A stretch of 64,000 nt of DNA from an uncultured Acidiphilium sp. (GCA_902495325.1 CABUWK010000006.1:1-64000), one strand, 5' to 3'; shown: positions 1 to 8,184, counted from the first letter of the stretch. Translations and numbers: made by a program. The notes: generated by a model not told the origin, from the letters alone.

Positions 1-168
1 ATATCCATTATAACAGATATTTTGAATTCGGGCGAGTACTTTGCATTGATTTTTTTCTTCCTTCCCATAAAAATATACACCCCTTCAGTTTGTCTAACTT
101 TTGGGGTGCATATCAGAATCGATCTGCCGTTTTTTGAGGATGAAATTCATTCATCCGGATTTTTAAAA

Positions 169-639
169 TCAATATTTTCCGATCAGGATCAGGATACCGT
201 CGACGATCAGAACAATGCCGATCACGATGAAGAACCAGTCGAGCATAAGCCATTTGTTCAGAATCAGCAGAACGCCTACAAGAATCGTAACCGCGGCGCC
301 GATAATTGCCATAACGCTCGGTTTGCTCAGTTTGAACAAATTGACGAGAGCGATAATTCCTTTTAAAATCAGAATAACGCCGAGGACGAGGACTGCGATC
401 TCGACGACGAGCGAACCGCAGACCAATAGCACTACGCCGCAAACGATCGCGAAGATGCCCGAATAATAGAAGTTGCGGATAAGATCGAGCGCACCGTAAC
501 AAATAAACAGGATGCCGGTGATCAGCATCATGTACTTAAGAGACGCCGATCTGAAAATGCAGAACAGGGCGCCGATCACGAGATACAGAATCGCCGTTAC
601 GATACGGGAATCGAATTTGTAAACTCTTTTGTTTGCCAT
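169..639 (-). CDS. DUF308 (HdeD-like) membrane protein, 156 aa
   Basis: Small integral membrane protein of the DUF308/HdeD-like family; its function in Clostridia is not known. The sequence shows about six hydrophobic segments in three pairs, with the repeated glycine-rich pattern typical of the family (ITGILFICYGALDLI, LVLGVILILKGIIAL, VIGIVLIVDGILILIG). The frame is open further upstream, but the start at 639 (MANKRVYKF) is chosen because AAGGAG lies about nine bases before it. A consensus promoter sits at 671-699. The gene stands alone, divergent from the small FakA-like gene. Family call is fairly sure from the repeat pattern; role is unknown. Confidence 0.75.
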   Translation of the reverse strand: MANKRVYKFDSRIVTAILYLVIGALFCIFRSASLKYMMLITGILFICYGALDLIRNFYYSGIFAIVCGVVLLVCGSLVVEIAVLVLGVILILKGIIALVNLFKLSKPSVMAIIGAAVTILVGVLLILNKWLMLDWFFIVIGIVLIVDGILILIGKY

Positions 640-670
640 AACGAATACTCCTTTTATTTTTTCGCATATC

Positions 671-699
671 ATTATAGACCAAAGCAAAAAGAATGTCAA
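671..699 (-). promoter_or_regulatory. Sigma-A promoter of the DUF308 gene
   Basis: Read on the minus strand, TTGACA, a 17-base spacer and TATAAT match the consensus exactly. It lies about 30 bases upstream of the chosen start at 639. Confidence 0.8.
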
Positions 700-752
700 G
701 AAAAACGACGAAAAGGTAAGGAAACAGGCAGAAAAAGAAAGGTGAAATCAGG

Positions 753-774
753 AATATGAATAAAAATTCATATT
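753..774. repeat. Inverted repeat upstream of the 968 gene
   Basis: AATATGAA and TTCATATT form a perfect 8-base inverted repeat with a 6-base AT loop. It sits 17 bases before the -35 box of the promoter at 791-819, so it could be an operator. There is no matching T-run for a terminator in either direction. Confidence 0.35.
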
Positions 775-790
775 TGTTACATAAAATCGG

Positions 791-819
791 TTTACAAATG
801 AAGCGAGGTGTGATAAAAT
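791..819 (+). promoter_or_regulatory. Promoter of the FakA-like mini-gene
   Basis: TTTACA, a 17-base spacer and TAAAAT. It implies a leader of roughly 140 bases before the start at 968. The leader contains the GATAGCGAATGC repeat (880-899). Confidence 0.55.
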
Positions 820-879
820 AAATAAATAACGACGGAGCGATTTTCCGCTACCGGAAAAGAAGCCTTTAAGGTAATTAGT

Positions 880-899
880 GATAGCGAATGCTAAGCCTA
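880..899 (+). repeat. Dispersed 20-base repeat, copy 1
   Basis: GATAGCGAATGCTAAGCCTA occurs here and again, identically, at 16783-16802; a 15-base part recurs at 15396-15410. Similarity continues for about ten more bases in the two long copies. All three copies are in untranslated DNA. Confidence 0.6.
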
Positions 900-967
900 A
901 GGTAATTCGCGTTAACGAACGCCGAGACAGCGATTCCGTCAAAAACAAAAACATTAAGGAGAAACAT

Positions 968-1219
968 ATGTTGGAATTCAGATACGACACGCAACTTCTG
1001 ATCGAAGGAAAAAATCTTGACGAAAACGCCATCCGCAATTATTTCGACAACAATTTCAAAGGAGATTGTCTGCTTGCGGTGGGAGATCCCGAAATGATCA
1101 AAATTCATTTCCACACGAACGAGCCCTGGAAGGTTCTGGAATATTGCGCTTCTTTGGGCGAAATTTTCGATATCGTTATCGAGGACATGGAACGCCAGGC
1201 AAACGGGTTGCAGGGCTGA
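968..1219 (+). CDS. Small protein like the C-terminal domain of FakA/YloV, 83 aa
   Basis: The 83 residues resemble the last domain of the DAK2-fusion fatty-acid kinase FakA (YloV). Visible matches are YDTQLLIEG, an AVGDPEMIKIHFHTNEPWKVLEYC block and a closing IEDMERQ, which in FakA read roughly YDTQFLLEG, VVGDDELVKVHVHTNDPGKVLEY and IENMREQ. The DAK2 kinase part and its ATP site are absent, so it cannot be a kinase alone; it could bind a DegV/FakB-like or FakA-like partner. Start chosen at 968 because AAGGAGA lies 7 bases upstream; the open frame reaches back to 878 but without a ribosome site. It has its own promoter and terminator. Confidence 0.7.
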   Translation: MLEFRYDTQLLIEGKNLDENAIRNYFDNNFKGDCLLAVGDPEMIKIHFHTNEPWKVLEYCASLGEIFDIVIEDMERQANGLQG

Positions 1220-1292
1220 AGGAAAGACGGAGCTTCCGGAAAAATTATAAATAGCGGAAGAACCGCACCGGGAATCGATGCGGTTTACCGAA

Positions 1293-1326
1293 AAGAATGC
1301 CTGATGATCGGGCGTTCTTTTTTTTT
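1293..1326 (+). terminator. Intrinsic terminator after the FakA-like mini-gene
   Basis: AAGAATGCC and GGCGTTCTT pair with one G-T, around a 9-base loop, and run into nine T residues. A smaller hairpin (ACCGCA/TGCGGT) lies just upstream. Confidence 0.75.
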
Positions 1327-1348
1327 CTTATAACGGAAGACTGGCATT

Positions 1349-1371
1349 CCGCACGCAACCTTTGCGTGCGG
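1349..1371. repeat. Strong hairpin between two terminators
   Basis: CCGCACGCAA and TTGCGTGCGG pair perfectly around a 3-base loop. There is no T-run on either side, so it is not a classical terminator. It may be an RNA-stabilising stem downstream of tRNA-Trp. Confidence 0.45.
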
Positions 1372-1373
1372 GT

Positions 1374-1408
1374 AAAATAAAAAACGTGTGTCACACATGT
1401 CACACACG
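1374..1408 (-). terminator. Terminator of tRNA-Trp
   Basis: On the minus strand CGTGTGT and ACACACG form a stem directly followed by TTTTTTATTTT. It lies 8 bases beyond the encoded CCA end of the tRNA. Confidence 0.75.
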
Positions 1409-1415
1409 CTTTATC

Positions 1416-1490
1416 TGGCAGGGGAGACGCGATTCGAACACGCAACCTACGGTTTTGGAGACCGCTACTCTACCGTTGAGCCACTCCCCT
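1416..1490 (-). tRNA. trnW: tRNA-Trp (anticodon CCA)
   Basis: Cloverleaf folded by eye on the minus strand. The acceptor AGGGGAG pairs with CTCCCCT; the D-arm is GCTC..GAGT; the anticodon stem GCGGT/ACCGT carries loop CTCCAAA with anticodon CCA, reading UGG. The T-arm has GTTCGAAT. Discriminator is G and the 3' CCA is encoded in the DNA. It has its own consensus promoter upstream and terminator downstream, so it is a single-gene unit. Confidence 0.95.
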
Positions 1491-1504
1491 AAGACAGTGA
1501 TAAT

Positions 1505-1533
1505 ATTATAGAGCAAAATGAAAATTAAGTCAA
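1505..1533 (-). promoter_or_regulatory. Promoter of tRNA-Trp
   Basis: Minus strand TTGACT, 17-base spacer, TATAAT, ending about 15 bases before the mature 5' end of the tRNA. The DNA from 1534 to 1720 shows no further gene or recognisable element. Confidence 0.8.
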
Positions 1534-1723
1534 CGGATTTTACGGCTTTTTTCGATTTATCCGATAAATTTTTTGTGGGGATCGAGGGGAATGGTTACGC
1601 GCGTCCGGCAGATCATCCGTATGCGGGCGTTAAACCTGTGCGAAAGTCTTTCCGCTAATGGCGGGATATTGGGTTAGACGCATGAAATTTCGGCGAAGAA
1701 TGGCTTTTTATTGCGGATAACGA

Positions 1724-1752
1724 TTGACAAATCCGCCGGGCGGAACTATATT
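1724..1752 (+). promoter_or_regulatory. Strong promoter upstream of the VTT-family gene
   Basis: TTGACA, a 17-base spacer and TATATT. The predicted leader is about 125 bases. It contains an AAAGGAG at 1777-1783 that is not followed by a sizeable open frame, so there may be a short leader peptide or unrecognised control element before the start at 1885. Confidence 0.7.
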
Positions 1753-1884
1753 AAGCATATAAGTATGAACTGAAAGGAGTATAAAAAAGATCTGTTTTTC
1801 CGCCGGAACCGGTTTCTCTTTGCCGCAAACAGGGATAAGACGGGGGATCCTTAATATACTAATATAAGAAGTATTGCATTCTGT

Positions 1885-2826
1885 ATGTTTAACGTGAAAA
1901 CGAAAAAAATAATAAAAAACGTGTTGTCCGGGGCGGTGCTGGCACTTCTCGGCGCGGTGGCGGTCGTATTCGCTTTTTTGTATCTCGAAGACGCCGGCAT
2001 CGCTTTTCTGGCGAGGCATAAACGCCTGATCGAGATCCTGACCGTCGTGGTGGTTTCCGTCTGCGTGGTCGTCGGGATCGTGCTTTCGATCGCGGACAAA
2101 AACTTTGTTTATAAAATAACCCTTCTCGTGCTGATCGTCGCGTCCGTTCTTCTTCTCGTGCTGTATCTTCTGAAAATAACGGGATTTATGGATAAGATCG
2201 ACAGCATAGAAGATTTAAGGGCGTATGTGGCGAGCTACGGGAAATTTACCGTTCCCATTTTTATCGCGCTGCAATTTTTGCAGGTGATCGTTCTCCCCAT
2301 TCCCGGATTTATCGCCATCGGGGCAGGCGTCGCGCTGTTCGGTCCTTTTTACGGCAGTTTATACAGCATTATCGGTATTTTATCCGCTTCCTTCGTTGCG
2401 TTTTTTATCGGAAGGCATCTCGGGTATAAAGTCGCAAGCTGGCTTGTCGGGAAAGAATCGCTCGATAAGGCGCTCGAACTCGTAAAAGGCAAGGACAGGG
2501 TGGTTCTTACCTTTATGTTTATTTTTCCTTTTTTCCCGGACGACGTTCTCTGTTTCGTGGCGGGGCTTTCTTCGATGAGCGCGAAATACTATGCGATCAT
2601 GATCACGATCACAAGAATTTTTTCCGTGGTGATCTCCGCTTATTCCTTCAACGGAAGCCTGATCCCGTACAACACCTGGTGGGGGCTGCTGATCTGGGCG
2701 TTCGTATTTCTGATCACGGCGGCGCTCTGCGTTTTTATTTACAAAAAAGGGGATAAGATCGAAGCGTGGTTCCGCAGTAAATTTTCTTTCGGAAAAAAGA
2801 AAGAAAAAAGAAAGGGGAAGAACTGA
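1885..2826 (+). CDS. VTT-domain (TVP38/TMEM64, DedA-like) membrane protein, 313 aa
   Basis: Polytopic inner-membrane protein of the VTT/SNARE-associated family, whose members move or scramble lipids or lipid carriers; the substrate here is not known. Three N-terminal hydrophobic segments (about residues 12-35, 45-65, 72-92) precede the VTT core. The core shows the usual re-entrant signatures VIVLPIPGFIAIGAG and FGPFYGS with LGYKVA, then FIFPFFPDDVLCFVAG. The tail is very basic (GKKKEKRKGKN). The ATG at 1885 lacks a clear ribosome site, so the exact start is uncertain. A strong promoter lies at 1724-1752 and galT follows from its own promoter. Confidence 0.75.
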   Translation: MFNVKTKKIIKNVLSGAVLALLGAVAVVFAFLYLEDAGIAFLARHKRLIEILTVVVVSVCVVVGIVLSIADKNFVYKITLLVLIVASVLLLVLYLLKITGFMDKIDSIEDLRAYVASYGKFTVPIFIALQFLQVIVLPIPGFIAIGAGVALFGPFYGSLYSIIGILSASFVAFFIGRHLGYKVASWLVGKESLDKALELVKGKDRVVLTFMFIFPFFPDDVLCFVAGLSSMSAKYYAIMITITRIFSVVISAYSFNGSLIPYNTWWGLLIWAFVFLITAALCVFIYKKGDKIEAWFRSKFSFGKKKEKRKGKN

Positions 2827-2881
2827 AAATTTATGACAAAAAAACCGAACGAAAAGACTTCGGCAGACGGGGCGGAAACGA

Positions 2882-2910
2882 TTGCTTTTTCCCGCCGGAT
2901 GTGGTAAAAT
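2882..2910 (+). promoter_or_regulatory. Promoter of galT
   Basis: TTGCTT, 17-base spacer, TAAAAT. The transcription start would fall about 24 bases before the ATG at 2941. Confidence 0.55.
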
Positions 2911-2940
2911 CATCGTTGAAAAAACAAGGGCAGGTTAAGT

Positions 2941-4485
2941 ATGGTTGACGGACAATTACTGACGGAAAAACTCGTGACTTATGCGAAATCGTTTCTCTAT
3001 CTGAACGATCTCGACGAAATTTATATCAGAAACACCCTTCTGGTTCTCTTTAAACTGAAGGCGCCGATGAAAAAGGTTCCCAATCTCTCCTTTATCCGAG
3101 AGATGTCCGTTCCGGACGTTCTTTTCGAAGAGATCAGGCAGTACGCTTATGAAAACTCCATTGCGGACGACGACGTGCAGTCGACCCTTTTCGCGTCCTT
3201 TATCCTCGGTATCGTAACGCAGAAACCTTCCGAGATCAATCAGACGTTCACGAATCTTCGCGAAAAAATGGGCGCGCAGGCGGCATGCGATTATCTGTAC
3301 CGCCTCTGCATCATGAACAACTACATACAGAAAACGGCGATCGACCGCAATCTGAAGTGGGAATGCAAAGACGGCGACAACATTCTCGAGATCACGATCA
3401 ATCTTTCCAAACCGGAAAAGAACAATAAAGATATCGCGAAGCTTCTCACCATAAAGGCGGAGGACGAGGATAAATACCCCCTCTGTTCTCTCTGCCCGGA
3501 AAACGAGGGTTATCTCGGCAATTACAATTTTCCGCCGCGTGCGAATCTGAGGACCGTTTCCGTGGTTTTACAGGGGGAAAACTGGAAAATGCAGTATTCT
3601 CCTTATGCGTATTACAGCGAACACTGTATCGTTTTCAATACGGAACACGTCCCGATGGCAATGAACCGGAAAACGGTTCTGAAACTTCTCGATTTTATCG
3701 ATCTGTTCCCGAATTACTTCGTGGGGAGCAATTCCGATCTGCCGATCGTGGGCGGGTCTATCCTGAACCACGAGCATTTCCAGGGCGGAAGACACGAAAT
3801 GCCCATGCACAGAGCGGCGCCCCTTTACACCCTTTCGAGCGAAAAGTTCCCGGACGTGGAAATTTCGATCCTGAACTGGTATAACTCGGCGATCCGTCTT
3901 GCCGGATACAACCGCAACACGGTGGCGGAAGTAGCGGGAGATATCGTGGAAGCCTGGAAGAAATATGCCGACGATACCGTAGGCGTGATCAACAGCGAAG
4001 AAGAACGGCACAACAGTTGTACAACGATTGCCCGCGCGCTTCCGGACGGGAAGTACTGCGTCGAGATCATTTTAAGAAACAATATCACCAACGAAAAATA
4101 CCCGGACGGCGTTTTCCACGCCCATCCCGAACGCCATAACATCAAAAAAGAGGGCATCGGGCTGATCGAAGCGATGGGGCTTTTCATTCTTCCGGGAAGG
4201 CTGAAAGATCAGCTTGCGCAGGTGGTGAACGTTCTGACGAAAGATACGGCGTTCGACCCCGCGAAATGCAAAGAGGGAGATCCTCTTTTCGTGCATAAAA
4301 ACATGATCCTCAATCTTCAGAAAGAGCTGAAAACCACGCCCGACCGCGCGAGGGCGGAAGAAGCGGTAAAGGAATACGTCAACCGCACGTGCGTGGCGAT
4401 CCTCGGCGATACCGCCGTGTTCAAAAAAACGGAGGCGGGTCTTCTCGCTTTCCGCAGATTTCTCAATACTTTGCAGATCAAATAA
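2941..4485 (+). CDS. galT: UDP-glucose-hexose-1-phosphate uridylyltransferase, type 2, 514 aa
   Basis: Leloir-pathway enzyme exchanging UMP between UDP-glucose and galactose-1-phosphate in the cytoplasm. Length (514 aa) and motifs fit the Firmicute GalT type 2 family rather than the 350-aa E. coli form: CSLCPENEGYLGNYNFPPR in the middle, then SILNHEHFQGGRHEMPMHRA, where HEHFQ corresponds to the family's histidine loop with the uridylylated His. N-terminal residues 1-180 are the helical part specific to type 2. It is a lone gene with its own promoter and terminator; galK and galE are not next to it, which is less usual than a gal operon. Confidence 0.93.
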   Translation: MVDGQLLTEKLVTYAKSFLYLNDLDEIYIRNTLLVLFKLKAPMKKVPNLSFIREMSVPDVLFEEIRQYAYENSIADDDVQSTLFASFILGIVTQKPSEINQTFTNLREKMGAQAACDYLYRLCIMNNYIQKTAIDRNLKWECKDGDNILEITINLSKPEKNNKDIAKLLTIKAEDEDKYPLCSLCPENEGYLGNYNFPPRANLRTVSVVLQGENWKMQYSPYAYYSEHCIVFNTEHVPMAMNRKTVLKLLDFIDLFPNYFVGSNSDLPIVGGSILNHEHFQGGRHEMPMHRAAPLYTLSSEKFPDVEISILNWYNSAIRLAGYNRNTVAEVAGDIVEAWKKYADDTVGVINSEEERHNSCTTIARALPDGKYCVEIILRNNITNEKYPDGVFHAHPERHNIKKEGIGLIEAMGLFILPGRLKDQLAQVVNVLTKDTAFDPAKCKEGDPLFVHKNMILNLQKELKTTPDRARAEEAVKEYVNRTCVAILGDTAVFKKTEAGLLAFRRFLNTLQIK

Positions 4486-4544
4486 CGACCGGACGCGGCG
4501 TTTACCGGAAACCCGGGCGAAATTTAATAATTGTTTTTTGAAAG

Positions 4545-4572
4545 AAAAGGTGTCGTTCGCGGCACTTTTTTT
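4545..4572 (+). terminator. Terminator after galT
   Basis: GTGTCG and CGGCAC close a TTCG tetraloop, preceded by AAAAG and followed by seven T residues. Confidence 0.8.
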
Positions 4573-4573
4573 G

Positions 4574-4602
4574 TTGCAAAATAAAATGAAAAGGTATATA
4601 AT
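4574..4602 (+). promoter_or_regulatory. Promoter of the decarboxylase operon
   Basis: TTGCAA, 17-base spacer, perfect TATAAT, abutting the galT terminator. It is the only good promoter seen before surE and probably drives 4633 to about 13.2 kb. Confidence 0.75.
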
Positions 4603-4632
4603 GATTAGTGAAAATTATAATGGAGGAGTTTT

Positions 4633-6015
4633 ATGAATAAACTCGATTTACTCAGAACTCGCAGAACGGAACTTCTCGACAAAAGCAAGGAAATCAGAGA
4701 AAAAATTTCCGCTGTCGTTGACGAAAACAGTTTTGTGGAGTTGGACGCTTACAGCTTTTCCCGCAATGAATTTTACGGGGAAGACGCTCAGGGCGAAGGC
4801 GTCGTGACGGGACTTGCCACGATCGACGACACCACCGTTTGCGTAGTTGCTCAGAACGCCGCCGTTTTAAGCGGAGGCGTTACGAAAGCCAATTGCGATA
4901 AAATAACCAAGTGTCTGACGAAGGCGCTCGAAACGGGCAGTCCTGTCGTATGGTTTTTCGATTCTCTCGGCGTATCGGTAGGCGAGGGCGTAAACGTGAT
5001 GGAAGGCATGGCGGAAGTGATCTCCCTTTCCGAAACGCTGAAAGGAGAAGTGCCGCAGTTCTCGGTCGTGACCGGAAAACTGTACGGAACGTTCGCCCTT
5101 CTCGCGGCGAATGCGGACTTTAACTTCATGCTTTCTTCTTCTCTCTGCGCGTATGCGAGCCCCGCCGTTTTAAGCGCGAAGTCGGGAAAGAAGCTCGCGC
5201 CGGAAGAGGTTGCGGGAGCGAAAGCTTCGAAATACAACGAAATGAACACGATCTCCGCGGAAAGCTTAGCGGACGTACGCGCGAAAATCGTTTCCGTATT
5301 GTCGATCCTTCCCGCGTATTCGCAGATCGCCGCGGACACGGAAGACGATCTGAACCGCACGAGCGAGAATCTCAACGAAAAAGTCTGTCCGGACTGTCTC
5401 GTGAAGGCTGTCTGCGATAACGGAGACTTCATCGAAACGAACAAAGATTTCTGCCCGGAAGTGAAGACGGGGATCTGCCGTATCGGCGGAATTTCTTCCG
5501 CGGTCATTCTTTTCGGAAACGGAGAGAACGCGGTCGAACTTACTTTCGAAAACATTCTTAAAATCAAGCATTTCGCGAATTTCGCTTACGATTACGACCT
5601 TCCTCTCGTAACGTTCGTCAACACGCTCGGGTTAAAGGCGGATCTCGGAACTTCGAATACCGTCGTGCTGAAAGAGATCTGCAATCTCGTTTCCGCGCTG
5701 AAAGGCGTCCGCAGACTGTCCGTCGTGACGGGAAAAGCGGTCGGTCTCGGTTACACGCTCTTTGCGGCGAAGAGCCTCGGCGTCGATTATTCCTATGCCT
5801 TCGCTACCGGCTCCGTCGCTTTGTTCGACGGCAAGGAAAGCGCGGTTTGCTTCGGAGAGATCAGAGAGGATAAGCTGGAAGAGTTTTCCGAGCGCTATGC
5901 AGAAGAAAACGCCGATCCGATCAACGCGGCGAAGGGCGGATTTATCGACAATATCATCGAACCCGCATTCGTCCGTCCGTATGTGATCTCGGCATTGCAG
6001 ACGTTGGTGAAATAA
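4633..6015 (+). CDS. Divergent MmdA/PccB-type carboxyltransferase, 460 aa
   Basis: Acyl-CoA carboxylase beta-type carboxyltransferase fold, two crotonase-like halves. The backbone of the family can be followed: SFVELDAY, GEGVVTGLATID, a DSLGVSVGEGVNVMEG block, APEEVAGAK, then DLPLVTFVNTLGL and YAFATGSVALFDGKESAV in the second half. Normal members (MmdA, PccB, 12S transcarboxylase) are 510-520 aa and carry paired glycines for the two oxyanion holes (SGGARIQEG, and CAGGA followed by the ALTDF region). Here these read SLGVSVGEG and LYGTF. So catalysis or substrate may differ, or it may be structural. First gene of the operon; AATGGAGG precedes the ATG. The next gene starts one base after its stop. 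Confidence 0.75.
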   Translation: MNKLDLLRTRRTELLDKSKEIREKISAVVDENSFVELDAYSFSRNEFYGEDAQGEGVVTGLATIDDTTVCVVAQNAAVLSGGVTKANCDKITKCLTKALETGSPVVWFFDSLGVSVGEGVNVMEGMAEVISLSETLKGEVPQFSVVTGKLYGTFALLAANADFNFMLSSSLCAYASPAVLSAKSGKKLAPEEVAGAKASKYNEMNTISAESLADVRAKIVSVLSILPAYSQIAADTEDDLNRTSENLNEKVCPDCLVKAVCDNGDFIETNKDFCPEVKTGICRIGGISSAVILFGNGENAVELTFENILKIKHFANFAYDYDLPLVTFVNTLGLKADLGTSNTVVLKEICNLVSALKGVRRLSVVTGKAVGLGYTLFAAKSLGVDYSYAFATGSVALFDGKESAVCFGEIREDKLEEFSERYAEENADPINAAKGGFIDNIIEPAFVRPYVISALQTLVK

Positions 6016-6016
6016 A

Positions 6017-6358
6017 ATGGCAACGAGTAATTTATTGATGGGATTGACCGCCTGGGGCGTGTTTACGCTCGTGCTCGGTTTGCTCGTCGTGTTCATCGGA
6101 ATGACGATCATTATTTTGTTCGTGACCCTTTCGGGCAAGATCGTTTCGAGGAAAGATAAAAAGAACGCCGCCGCGGATACGGACGACGATGAGGACGAAG
6201 AGGTTACGATGACCCTTCCTTCCGCTCCGGTCGAAACGGCGAAAGAAGACGAGATACCCGATGAGATCAAAGCCGCGATTGTAGCCGCGATCGCCGCGTA
6301 TTACGACGGAGAAAAGGCAAAGCCGGAATTCGTCGTCAGAAAAATCAAAAAAATTTAA
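6017..6358 (+). CDS. oadG: Decarboxylase gamma subunit, OadG family, 113 aa
   Basis: Membrane anchor/assembly subunit of sodium-pumping decarboxylases. It has one N-terminal membrane span (about residues 8-40, GLTAWGVFTLVLGLLVVFIG), an acidic linker with DTDDDEDEE, and a C-terminal amphipathic part IKAAIVAAIAAYYDG. The pattern, size and position next to carboxyltransferase and biotin carrier fit OadG/MmdD. Start is one base after the previous stop, so it is translationally coupled. Confidence 0.8.
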   Translation: MATSNLLMGLTAWGVFTLVLGLLVVFIGMTIIILFVTLSGKIVSRKDKKNAAADTDDDEDEEVTMTLPSAPVETAKEDEIPDEIKAAIVAAIAAYYDGEKAKPEFVVRKIKKI

Positions 6359-6370
6359 GGAGAACAGATC

Positions 6371-6736
6371 ATGCGTAATTTTATTATCACCATAGAAGGA
6401 AAATCGTATCAGGTAGGCGTTGAGGAAGTCGGAACTTCCGCGGGCGTTACGCCTGTCGTGGCGGACATCAAGCCGCAGGCACCCAAGGCGGAAGCGCCGA
6501 AAGCGCAGGCAAGCGCACCCGTAAACGGCACGAAAGTGAAAGCTCCGATGCCGGGAATGATCAAGGCTCTTTCCGTTGCGGAAGGGGCGACCGTAAATAA
6601 GGGAGAAGTGATCCTCGTTCTCGAAGCCATGAAAATGGATAACGATATCACCGCCCCCTGCGACGGAACGATCTCGTATAAAGTAAACAAAGGCGCGAAC
6701 GTCGATACCGGCGCTCTGATGGCTGTCATCGGTTAA
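6371..6736 (+). CDS. Biotin carrier subunit (1.3S/BCCP-like), 121 aa
   Basis: Carries biotin between the carboxyltransferase and the membrane pump. Residues 35-55 are a flexible Ala/Pro/Lys linker; residues 53-121 are a biotinyl domain with APMPGMI and the biotinylation motif EAMKMDND, the lysine being the attachment site. It is a free-standing subunit as in methylmalonyl-CoA and glutaconyl-CoA decarboxylases and in the 1.3S subunit of Propionibacterium transcarboxylase. AAGGAGA precedes the ATG. Both carboxyltransferases of the operon lack a biotin domain and so presumably share this one. Confidence 0.93.
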   Translation: MRNFIITIEGKSYQVGVEEVGTSAGVTPVVADIKPQAPKAEAPKAQASAPVNGTKVKAPMPGMIKALSVAEGATVNKGEVILVLEAMKMDNDITAPCDGTISYKVNKGANVDTGALMAVIG

Positions 6737-6747
6737 AGGGGAGACAC

Positions 6748-8184
6748 ATGAATTTCGGATATCATATGCTTTGCGACGCCACGATAGGGCAGGAGATCGT
6801 CGAATCTCTTTCCAATCTGTGGAAAAGCACCGGGCTTTACGACCTTGCGGCGAATTTTACCACTTACGGGTGGCAGAATCTCGTCATGCTGGTGATCGCC
6901 TGCGTGCTCGTGTATCTCGCAATCGTGAAAAAATTCGAGCCTCTGCTGTTGCTTCCGATCGCTTTCGGTATGTTTATCGTCAATATTCCCGGGGTTTACC
7001 ACGTTCTTTTCGGAACGAAAGGGTTTATCGTGAACGAGTATTATACCGAGATCGGAACGGAAACGGTCACTGTAGGCTCGGAAGTGGCAAGGGGTACGCT
7101 CGCCGAACTCTGCTCGAAATTCGGTGCGGCGGAAACCTCGGTAGACGCTCTGAAAAACGTTCTTCTGGGAACGGCTCATCTGAGCGCGGACGGAAAGTAC
7201 AGCATCGCTTACGCCCTTTCCACGGAAACGGAACAGGTCGTCAGGGATTTCGGACTTTTCTATTACATCTATAAAGGGGTCGACTGGGTTATTTTTCCGC
7301 CGATCATCTTCCTCGGGATCGGCGTTATGACCGATTTCGGACCGCTGATCGCTAATCCTAAGAGCATGCTGATGGGCGCGGCGGCTCAGCTCGGCATTTT
7401 CCTCACGTTCTTCGGCGCGGTCGCGCTCAGCGATCTCGGCGTGTTCGATTTCACGACCCTTCAGGCTGCTGCGATCGCCATCATCGGCGGTGCGGACGGA
7501 CCTACGGCGATCTACGTGACGAAGAAACTCGCGGAAGAGCTTCTTCCCGCCATCGCGATCTCCGCGTATTCCTACATGGCTCTCATTCCGCTCATTCAGA
7601 AGCCCATCATGCGCCTTCTCACGACGAAGAAGGAAAGAGCCATCCGCATGAAACAGCTCCGCAAGGTCTCCAAACTCGAGAAGATCATGTTCCCCATTCT
7701 CGTATCTCTCGTCGTCGGTATTCTTCTGCCGGACGCGATGCCTCTTCTCGGTATGCTGATGCTCGGTAACCTTCTGAAGGAATCGGGCGTGTGCGGAAGA
7801 CTTGCCGATACGGCGCAGAACGGACTGATGAACACCGTCACCATTTTCCTCGGCGTTATGGTCGGGTCGAAAGCGGTGGGGAGCGTGTTCCTGTCTCTGC
7901 AGACCCTCGGCATCATCGTGCTCGGTCTTCTCGCATTCTGCATGGGTACGGTCGGCGGACTTCTCGTCGGAAAACTCATGTGCAAACTTTCGGGCGGCAA
8001 GATCAATCCGTTGATCGGCTCCGCAGGCGTTTCCGCCGTTCCCATGGCTGCGAGAATTTCGCAGGACGTGGGCAGAGAAACCGATCCCGACAACCATTTG
8101 CTTATGCACGCAATGGGACCGAACGTCGCAGGCGTTATCGGTTCCGCTATCGCCGCGGGCGTACTTCTCGCTCTGTTCGGCTAA
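6748..8184 (+). CDS. oadB: Sodium-pumping decarboxylase beta subunit (OadB/MmdB/GcdB), 478 aa
   Basis: Integral membrane subunit that decarboxylates carboxy-biotin and exports Na+. Family signatures are VMTDFGPLIANPKSMLMGAAAQLGIF split across a helix hairpin, AIIGGADGPTAIY with the essential Asp, PIQKPIM-like ALIPLIQKPIMRLLTTKKER, and C-terminal GSAGVSAVPMAAR and HAMGPNVAGVIGSA. It is longer than the usual 375-435 aa because of an inserted soluble-looking section at about residues 88-155 (EIGTETVTVGS to TETEQVV) between the first membrane segments. GGGGAG lies before the ATG. Identification as the pump is firm; whether the physiological substrate is oxaloacetate or methylmalonyl-CoA is not. 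Confidence 0.93.
   Translation: MNFGYHMLCDATIGQEIVESLSNLWKSTGLYDLAANFTTYGWQNLVMLVIACVLVYLAIVKKFEPLLLLPIAFGMFIVNIPGVYHVLFGTKGFIVNEYYTEIGTETVTVGSEVARGTLAELCSKFGAAETSVDALKNVLLGTAHLSADGKYSIAYALSTETEQVVRDFGLFYYIYKGVDWVIFPPIIFLGIGVMTDFGPLIANPKSMLMGAAAQLGIFLTFFGAVALSDLGVFDFTTLQAAAIAIIGGADGPTAIYVTKKLAEELLPAIAISAYSYMALIPLIQKPIMRLLTTKKERAIRMKQLRKVSKLEKIMFPILVSLVVGILLPDAMPLLGMLMLGNLLKESGVCGRLADTAQNGLMNTVTIFLGVMVGSKAVGSVFLSLQTLGIIVLGLLAFCMGTVGGLLVGKLMCKLSGGKINPLIGSAGVSAVPMAARISQDVGRETDPDNHLLMHAMGPNVAGVIGSAIAAGVLLALFG

Noticed and set aside
62..120. End of an IS3-family element at the left edge
   Set aside because: GTCTAACTTTTGGGGTGCATATCA recalls such ends in part, but CACCCC/GGGGTG also makes a plain hairpin and no transposase is in view; too little to call. 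No gene is seen in 1-168.
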